Of a stretch of DNA of 64,000 nucleotides, positions 59,390 to 64,000 are shown one piece after another. Origin of the DNA: Streptomyces caniscabiei (GTDB lineage: Bacteria; Actinomycetota; Actinomycetes; Streptomycetales; Streptomycetaceae); assembly GCF_014930365.1 (NCBI RefSeq), contig NZ_JABXWI010000008.1:62001-126000 (forward strand), given 5' to 3'. Each line of letters begins with the position of its first letter. Positions within the stretch are counted from its first letter, which is position 1. Below the pieces are notes generated by a model. It saw nothing but the letters and a program-made list of their open reading frames with translations. It did not search any database and was not told where the DNA came from. A program made the translations under genes and the position numbers.

Positions 59390-61360
59390 TCACCCGGCCG
59401 GCAGCACCCGCACATCAGCCGCTCGCACGAACGCCACCCGGTGACCGAACTGGATCTCGTAGTAGAGGTCCTTGCCGACCACGAACCGGTGCCCGCTCGT
59501 GTCGAAGGTGACGGCGTAGTAGTACTCGCCGGGCACCAGGCCCCCGGTGACGTACTTCTGCCCCTTCAGGAGCTTGTACGGCCACGGCGACACCGCCTGC
59601 GCCGGCACGCCCGCCGGGTACGCCGCCGCCTCCGGATAGGCCCGCCCGTACACCGGGATGTCCGCCAGACCGTCCCGGGGCGTCACCACCAGCCCGGCCG
59701 CGCCGACCGCCGTCGGCTTGCTCTGCGGGTTCTGGAACCAGGCCTTCTGCCCCAGGAACCAGATCGCCGTCCAGTCGCCCTGCCGCTCCGCGACCGCGTA
59801 CTGCTGCCCGGTGGAGACCCGCGAACCGAGGTCGTTCACATTGGTCGTCGAGACGCTGCCGTCCGGCCGCAGCCCGATGTCCTTGATCAGGGGCGAGGTC
59901 ACATCGGGCCGGCTGTAGAGACGGACGGCGCTGGAACCGTGCACCGCGCAGGTCGCGCCGCCGGACCCGCACCCGGTGAACACGGGCCGGTTGTCGGCGT
60001 AGTCCGGGAGGACGGTGACCATGGTGCTGGCGCCGCCGGCCGTCGCGCCGAGCGGCTTGCCCAGCAGCTCGAAGTAGTGCCGCCAGTCCCAGTACGGACC
60101 CGGGTCGGTGTGCATCCCCGGGATCGTCGCCGTCGTCGGACCGGGCACGGTGTCATGGCCCAGGATGTGCTGCCGGTCCAGCGGGACGTCGTACTTGTCG
60201 GCCAGGTACCGCACCAGCCGCGCCGACGTACGGTACATGGCCTCCGTGTACCAGGCGTCCGGGGAGGCGAGGAACCCCTCGTGCTCCAGACCGATCGACC
60301 CCGTGTTGACATACCAGTTGCCGGCGTGCCAGCCCACGTCCTTGTGCTTGATGTGCTGCGCGATGTGCCCGTCCGTGGAACGCAGCGAGTAGTGCCACGA
60401 CACGTACGTCGGGTCCTGGACCAGTTCGAGGGTGGTGTCCCAGTAGCCCTCGGTGTCATGGACGACGATGTACCGGATGGGCTGCGCGTTCGGCCGGTCG
60501 GCCAGGTCGTGGTTGCCGTAGTCGTTGTCGCCGAACTCCTGGTACGGCGCCGGGATCCACTCGCAGGACACGGTGGTCGGGCACTGGGCACCGGTGGCGG
60601 ACTTGCGCAGTCCCGTCCGGGACAGCTGGCCCGTGTCGGGGGCGAGGTCCGGGTCGGCGGCCAGGGTCACCCGCTGGCCGGCGTCCGTGACGCGCTCGGC
60701 GCCGGCCCGGATGACCGCGAACACCTCGTTCGCGTACGCCGCCGCCGTGGCCCGGTCGTCGGCGCCCGAGAAACGCGCCACCGCCCCGTACCAGGCGGCC
60801 GGATCGGCGCTCGGTTCCGCGCCGAGCTGCCGCTGGGCGGCGGCGAGCAGCGCCGCGCCGCCCGCCACGTTCGCCCCGACGTCCGTGCGCAGCGTCCGTG
60901 CGGGCAGCCCGGTCAGCTCGGCCGCCTTCGTCAACGTCCGCAGCCGGGCCGGGAGTTCCGACGGCTCCGGCAGCCGCGCCTCGGGCACCGGGAGCGGCCG
61001 GGACTCGTCGCCGCGCGCGTCCTCCGCGCCCTCGCTGTGGTGCGGGGCCCCGGCCAGGGCGGTGCGGGCGTCGGTGAGGTGCATGGGCCCGTACCCGCCG
61101 GTCACACTGGGCGCGCCGCCGTGCGCGTCCCAACGGGACTGGAGGTAGGAGACACCGAGCAGGACACTGCGCGGTACGCCGTACCTCTCGGCCGCGGCGG
61201 TGAACGCGCCCTGCAGACCGGTGGGGGCCGACGGCCCGCTCCCCGGCGGGGCGGCACCCAGCAGGGGCAGCAGCAGGACGCCCGGTGCCACGGCGAGCGC
61301 CGCTCTGCGGACACGTCTGGGACGCGGGGTGGGCCTGCGGTCGGTGGGGGATCCTCGCAA
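59390..61360 (-). CDS. Secreted N-acetylmuramoyl-L-alanine amidase with lysozyme-like N-terminal domain
   Basis: A 656-residue protein starting at TTG 61360, preceded by AGAGGAGG at 5 bp; longer frames to the right have no such site and would hide the signal peptide. The signal peptide runs RRVRRAALAVAPGVLLLPLL to AAPPGS. A lytic-transglycosylase-like helical region follows (GVPRSVLLGVSYLQSRWDAH, YGPMHL). The Amidase_2 domain then has YIVVHDTEGYWDTTLE, GHIAQHIKHKDVGWHAGN and HILGHDTVPGPT with the zinc histidines. The C-terminal part is SH3-like. It would cleave the peptide from muramic acid in the cell wall. Confidence 0.88.
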   Translation of the reverse strand: MRGSPTDRRPTPRPRRVRRAALAVAPGVLLLPLLGAAPPGSGPSAPTGLQGAFTAAAERYGVPRSVLLGVSYLQSRWDAHGGAPSVTGGYGPMHLTDARTALAGAPHHSEGAEDARGDESRPLPVPEARLPEPSELPARLRTLTKAAELTGLPARTLRTDVGANVAGGAALLAAAQRQLGAEPSADPAAWYGAVARFSGADDRATAAAYANEVFAVIRAGAERVTDAGQRVTLAADPDLAPDTGQLSRTGLRKSATGAQCPTTVSCEWIPAPYQEFGDNDYGNHDLADRPNAQPIRYIVVHDTEGYWDTTLELVQDPTYVSWHYSLRSTDGHIAQHIKHKDVGWHAGNWYVNTGSIGLEHEGFLASPDAWYTEAMYRTSARLVRYLADKYDVPLDRQHILGHDTVPGPTTATIPGMHTDPGPYWDWRHYFELLGKPLGATAGGASTMVTVLPDYADNRPVFTGCGSGGATCAVHGSSAVRLYSRPDVTSPLIKDIGLRPDGSVSTTNVNDLGSRVSTGQQYAVAERQGDWTAIWFLGQKAWFQNPQSKPTAVGAAGLVVTPRDGLADIPVYGRAYPEAAAYPAGVPAQAVSPWPYKLLKGQKYVTGGLVPGEYYYAVTFDTSGHRFVVGKDLYYEIQFGHRVAFVRAADVRVLPAG

Positions 61361-61540
61361 GGCGGCCTCCTCTAACGGTGGGGCGTTGGCGGGGCGGCGG
61401 ACCAAGGGCTCCTCCCGCGGGCGAAGCCGAGCGTGGGGGAGTGCGTCAGTGCTATCGGTCGGCCGACGATCCGTCAATCATGCCCCCAGGAGGCCGCTTC
61501 CCCGGTGATTGCCGGACGCACGGCAGGCCCCGGGTCATGA

Positions 61541-61588
61541 CGAAGGTCCGCGGCGTGCGCCCTTGCGCAGGCACACCGCGGACCTTCG
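61541..61588 (-). terminator. Terminator of the phosphotransferase gene
   Basis: CGAAGGTCCGCGG (61541-61553) pairs perfectly with CCGCGGACCTTCG (61576-61588), and the loop contains further pairing (GTGCGC with GCGCAGGCAC). It begins 7 bp beyond the minus-strand stop at 61596. Confidence 0.85.
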
Positions 61589-61595
61589 TATCCCC

Positions 61596-62738
61596 TCAGC
61601 GAGTGCCGACCGCCGCCCGTACGGCCTTGCGGGCCAGCTGGCAGTCGTCGTGCAGCCGCCTGAGCAGCAGCCGCTGTTCCTCGCCGGACGGCGCAGCACC
61701 CGGGTGGGCCTGACCTGGTGCCGCCGGGGTCGTCTCGTGCATCGAACGCTGCACGGCCGTCTCGTAGGTACGGATCTCGCGGGTCAGCACGAGCATCAGG
61801 TTCACCAGGAACGCGTCCCGGGAGGCCAGGCCCGCCGACTGCGCCAGCTGGCTGATCTGCCGCCGTGCCACCGGTGCGTCCCCGAGCACCGCCCACAGCG
61901 TCGCCAGGTCGTACCCCGGCAGATACCAGCCCGCGTGCTCCCAGTCCACCAGCACTGGACCGGCCGGTGAGAGCAGGATGTTCGACAGGAGGGCGTCGCC
62001 GTGACAGAACTGGCCCATGCCCTGACGGCCGGACGCGTGGGCGATGCCGTGCAGCAGCTTCTGCAGATCGCCCATGTCCCGGTCGGTGAGCAGACCCAGC
62101 TCATGGAAACGGGAGATCCGCTCCGCGTAGTCCAGCGGGGCGTCGAACGTCCCCGCCGGCGGCCGCCACGCGTTCAGCCGGCAGATCGCGGCGAGCGCCG
62201 TTCGGATGTCGGCGCGCGGTGGCGCCTCCACCGGATGCCGCTGGAGGGCCGCCACCCGCCCCGGCATCCGCTCGATGACCAGGGTGCAGTTGTCCGGGTC
62301 CGCCGCGATCAGCCTCGGCGCCCGCACGGGGGGGCGGTGCCGGACGAACGAGCGGTATGCGGCTATTTCGTGCCGGGCCCGCTCCTCCCAGATGGAGGAA
62401 TGATCCAGTAAACACTTGGCGACGGCCGTGCTGCGCCCTGTCGTACCGACGAGCAGCACCGAGCGGCCACTGCGGCGCAGCACCTGGACCGGGGTGAACT
62501 CCGGACAGATGCGGTGCACCGACGCGATCGCCGTGCGCAGCTGCGCGCCCTGGGGGCCGGACAAGTCGAGTCTCCCGCTGAGCGGTTGGGTGCCGAGCCC
62601 CGGCACGCGCCGCGTCCGGCCGCCTCCGAGCATCGGGGCCGCCGTACGCGTGGGGTCGAGGTAGGGGCCGCCGCTGCCCGGCTGGCGGGGGTGCAGCGAC
62701 CGGGGAGGAGCGGACACGGAGGACGATGCTGCGTACAT
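61596..62738 (-). CDS. Aminoglycoside-phosphotransferase-fold (APH) protein
   Basis: The protein of about 380 residues (ATG 62738; an ATG at 62807 is possible) has a kinase-like fold: TAVAKCLLDHSSIWEERARHE with the ATP lysine, LVIERMPGRVAALQRHPVE hinge, catalytic HGDALLSNILLSPAGP and metal-binding LVDWEHAGWYLPGYDLATL. This is the APH/choline kinase superfamily. Without resistance or cluster genes nearby, a house role on a small molecule is as likely as antibiotic phosphorylation. It is divergent from the NsdA/NsdB-like gene. Confidence 0.82.
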   Translation of the reverse strand: MYAASSSVSAPPRSLHPRQPGSGGPYLDPTRTAAPMLGGGRTRRVPGLGTQPLSGRLDLSGPQGAQLRTAIASVHRICPEFTPVQVLRRSGRSVLLVGTTGRSTAVAKCLLDHSSIWEERARHEIAAYRSFVRHRPPVRAPRLIAADPDNCTLVIERMPGRVAALQRHPVEAPPRADIRTALAAICRLNAWRPPAGTFDAPLDYAERISRFHELGLLTDRDMGDLQKLLHGIAHASGRQGMGQFCHGDALLSNILLSPAGPVLVDWEHAGWYLPGYDLATLWAVLGDAPVARRQISQLAQSAGLASRDAFLVNLMLVLTREIRTYETAVQRSMHETTPAAPGQAHPGAAPSGEEQRLLLRRLHDDCQLARKAVRAAVGTR

Positions 62739-62974
62739 GGGGGAAGACAGATCCCTTCGTGTGCCGGCGAGGTCACGCGCTGCCCGCCCCGGCCGTACCG
62801 GGGACACCCTGGGGAGTGCCCGTCGGGGCGACCGGGTCGGGGTGGCGCTTTCCTACCTGACACCGGATGGGCCCTGGCACACCATCTAGCGCACCCTGGC
62901 GAAGCCTGGCGAATAGTCCCCGAGCAACTGACAGCGGGCTACATTCAACTCAGCCGAGAACCTGGGGGCTTGAC
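62739..62974. promoter_or_regulatory. Divergent promoter region
   Basis: This 236-bp gap separates the phosphotransferase-fold gene and the NsdA/NsdB-like gene and must contain both promoters. CTGGCGAAGCCTGGCGAA is a short direct repeat at about 62896-62913. No clear palindrome was found. Confidence 0.35.
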
Positions 62975-64000
62975 GTGAGCGGACAACCCAATACCCGACT
63001 CGCAGACCTGTTCGGCCTGGCCGGCTGGTCCAAGGGAGAGCTCGCGAGGCTGGTCAACCGGCAGGCGGCGGCCATGGGCCACCCCCAGCTGGCGACCGAC
63101 ACCTCACGGGTACGGCGGTGGATCGACATGGGAGAGATCCCGCGCGATCCCGTGCCACGGGTGCTGGCGGCGCTGTTCACCGAGCGTCTCGGCCGTGTCG
63201 TGACCATCGAGGACCTCGGTCTGGTCCGGCACGGGCGTACGGGGAAACGGCAGGGCGGCGGGAATGTGGAACATCCCGACGGTGTGCCGTGGGCGCCCGA
63301 ACGGACCGCCGCGGTCCTCACCGAATTCACGGGAATGGACCTCATGCTCAACCGACGCGGCTTGGTGGGTGCGGGCGTCGCGCTCACCGCGGGACCCGCA
63401 CTCAGCAGCGCCATGCACGACTGGCTGCACACCGATCCGGCCCTCGCGGCCGACGCCCCCGACCTCGACAACCCCCTGCCCGCCGACCCCGCTGGGTTCG
63501 ACCGTTACGAGGCCGCCCCCATCGGGTCGCAGGAGATCGAGGAACTGGAGCGCTCGGTCGAGGTGTTCCGGGCCTGGGACGCGGCCCGTGGCGGCGGGCT
63601 GCAACGCAAGGCTGTCGTGGGACAGCTCAACGAGGTGGGAGGCATGCTCTCCTACCGCCACCCCGAACATCTCCAGCGGCGCCTGTGGGGCGTCGCCGCC
63701 AACCTCGCCGTCCTCGCCGGCTGGATGTCGCACGACATCGGCCTCGAACCCACCGCCCAGAAGTACTTCATCATCGCCGCCCACGCCGCCCGGGAGGGTG
63801 GTGACCGGCCCCGCGCCGGCGAGGCCCTCTCCCGGGCGGCCCGACAACTGGTGCACCTCGGCAAGCCCGACGAGGCGCTCGACCTGATGAAACTCGCCCA
63901 GTCCGGATCCGGCGACCAGGTCCTGCCGCGCACCAAGGCCATGCTCCACACGGTCGAGGCCTGGGCGCAGGCCTCCCTGGGCAAGGGCCAGGCCATGCGC
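62975..64000 (+). CDS. NsdA/NsdB-type developmental regulator (3' end outside window)
   Basis: The frame runs open for 342 codons from GTG 62975 to the window edge. It begins SGQPNTRLADLFGLAGWSKG and ELARLVNRQAAAMGHPQLAT, an XRE-like HTH, then TSRVRRWIDMGEIPRDPVPR and a long region with TPR-like helices (LWGVAANLAVLAGWMSHDIG, AARQLVHLGKPDEALDLMKL). This is the layout of the Streptomyces NsdA/NsdB family, negative regulators of sporulation and antibiotic production. I cannot say which member it is, and the C-terminal part is missing. Confidence 0.72.
   Translation, partial: MSGQPNTRLADLFGLAGWSKGELARLVNRQAAAMGHPQLATDTSRVRRWIDMGEIPRDPVPRVLAALFTERLGRVVTIEDLGLVRHGRTGKRQGGGNVEHPDGVPWAPERTAAVLTEFTGMDLMLNRRGLVGAGVALTAGPALSSAMHDWLHTDPALAADAPDLDNPLPADPAGFDRYEAAPIGSQEIEELERSVEVFRAWDAARGGGLQRKAVVGQLNEVGGMLSYRHPEHLQRRLWGVAANLAVLAGWMSHDIGLEPTAQKYFIIAAHAAREGGDRPRAGEALSRAARQLVHLGKPDEALDLMKLAQSGSGDQVLPRTKAMLHTVEAWAQASLGKGQAMR

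Noticed and set aside
61596..62738. Antibiotic resistance gene (aminoglycoside phosphotransferase)
   Set aside because: Only the fold is shared; the N-terminal region and the context do not match known resistance enzymes.

Overview
The window is high-GC DNA of a Streptomyces-type actinomycete. Evidence for this includes strong G/C bias at third codon positions, GTG and TTG starts, leaderless-looking genes, DUF397, CGNR and DUF574 (S-adenosyl methyltransferase) families, an NsdA/NsdB-type regulator, a Ser/Thr kinase, and a REP-like intergenic element common in this genus. No rRNA, tRNA or CRISPR array was seen. The catabolic content, mobile elements and decayed genes suggest an accessory or arm region that turns into ordinary chromosome towards the right end.

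1-14.7 kb: an aromatic catabolism island. A partial IclR regulator faces a plus-strand operon (FAD hydroxylase, Zn alcohol dehydrogenase, ThDP enzyme, SDR, VOC protein). This operon converges, at a perfect hairpin, on minus-strand genes: Rieske oxygenase, its reductase, a SnoaL-like protein and an aldehyde dehydrogenase, then SnoaL-like, maleylacetate reductase and hydroxyquinol 1,2-dioxygenase. Together they could convert an aryl ketone, aldehyde or ether through a hydroxylated benzoate to hydroxyquinol, maleylacetate and 3-oxoadipate. A TetR gene divergent from the Rieske gene and an HbpS/GlcG-like gene share an operator-like motif.

14.7-27.7 kb: a mobile-element region. It holds a broken IS701-type transposase, a frameshifted IS5-type transposase and a cut-off GNAT gene. 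Next comes an apparently intact Tn7-like module: tnsA, tnsB, tnsC and tniQ in one overlapping operon, plus a second tniQ paralogue on the opposite strand. To its right, an IS5-type transposase remnant is split by a complete 1,329-bp IS that has 4-bp target duplications and carries a passenger gene. A set of alternating inverted repeats follows.

27.7-43.5 kb: tetR plus a lipocalin-like protein, tetR divergent from an MMPL exporter, a broken PucR-type regulator converging on an internally deleted alkyl sulfatase, a secreted alpha-L-fucosidase, an SDR, an MpaB/DUF2236 protein, a kinase with TPR repeats and a phytoene-dehydrogenase-like oxidoreductase.

43.5-57.7 kb: CoA-linked lipid metabolism. 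It includes a nitronate monooxygenase with an acyl-CoA synthetase, two further acyl-CoA ligases, an enoyl-CoA hydratase, a DUF35 protein and two thiolase-fold proteins. A secreted penicillin-acylase-type hydrolase and an S-adenosyl methyltransferase are interspersed. A near-identical operator-like site lies before the nitronate monooxygenase and before the enoyl-CoA hydratase.

57.7-64 kb: DUF397, CGNR zinc finger, a small conserved protein, a secreted amidase, a phosphotransferase-fold protein and the 5' part of an NsdA/NsdB-like regulator cut by the window edge.
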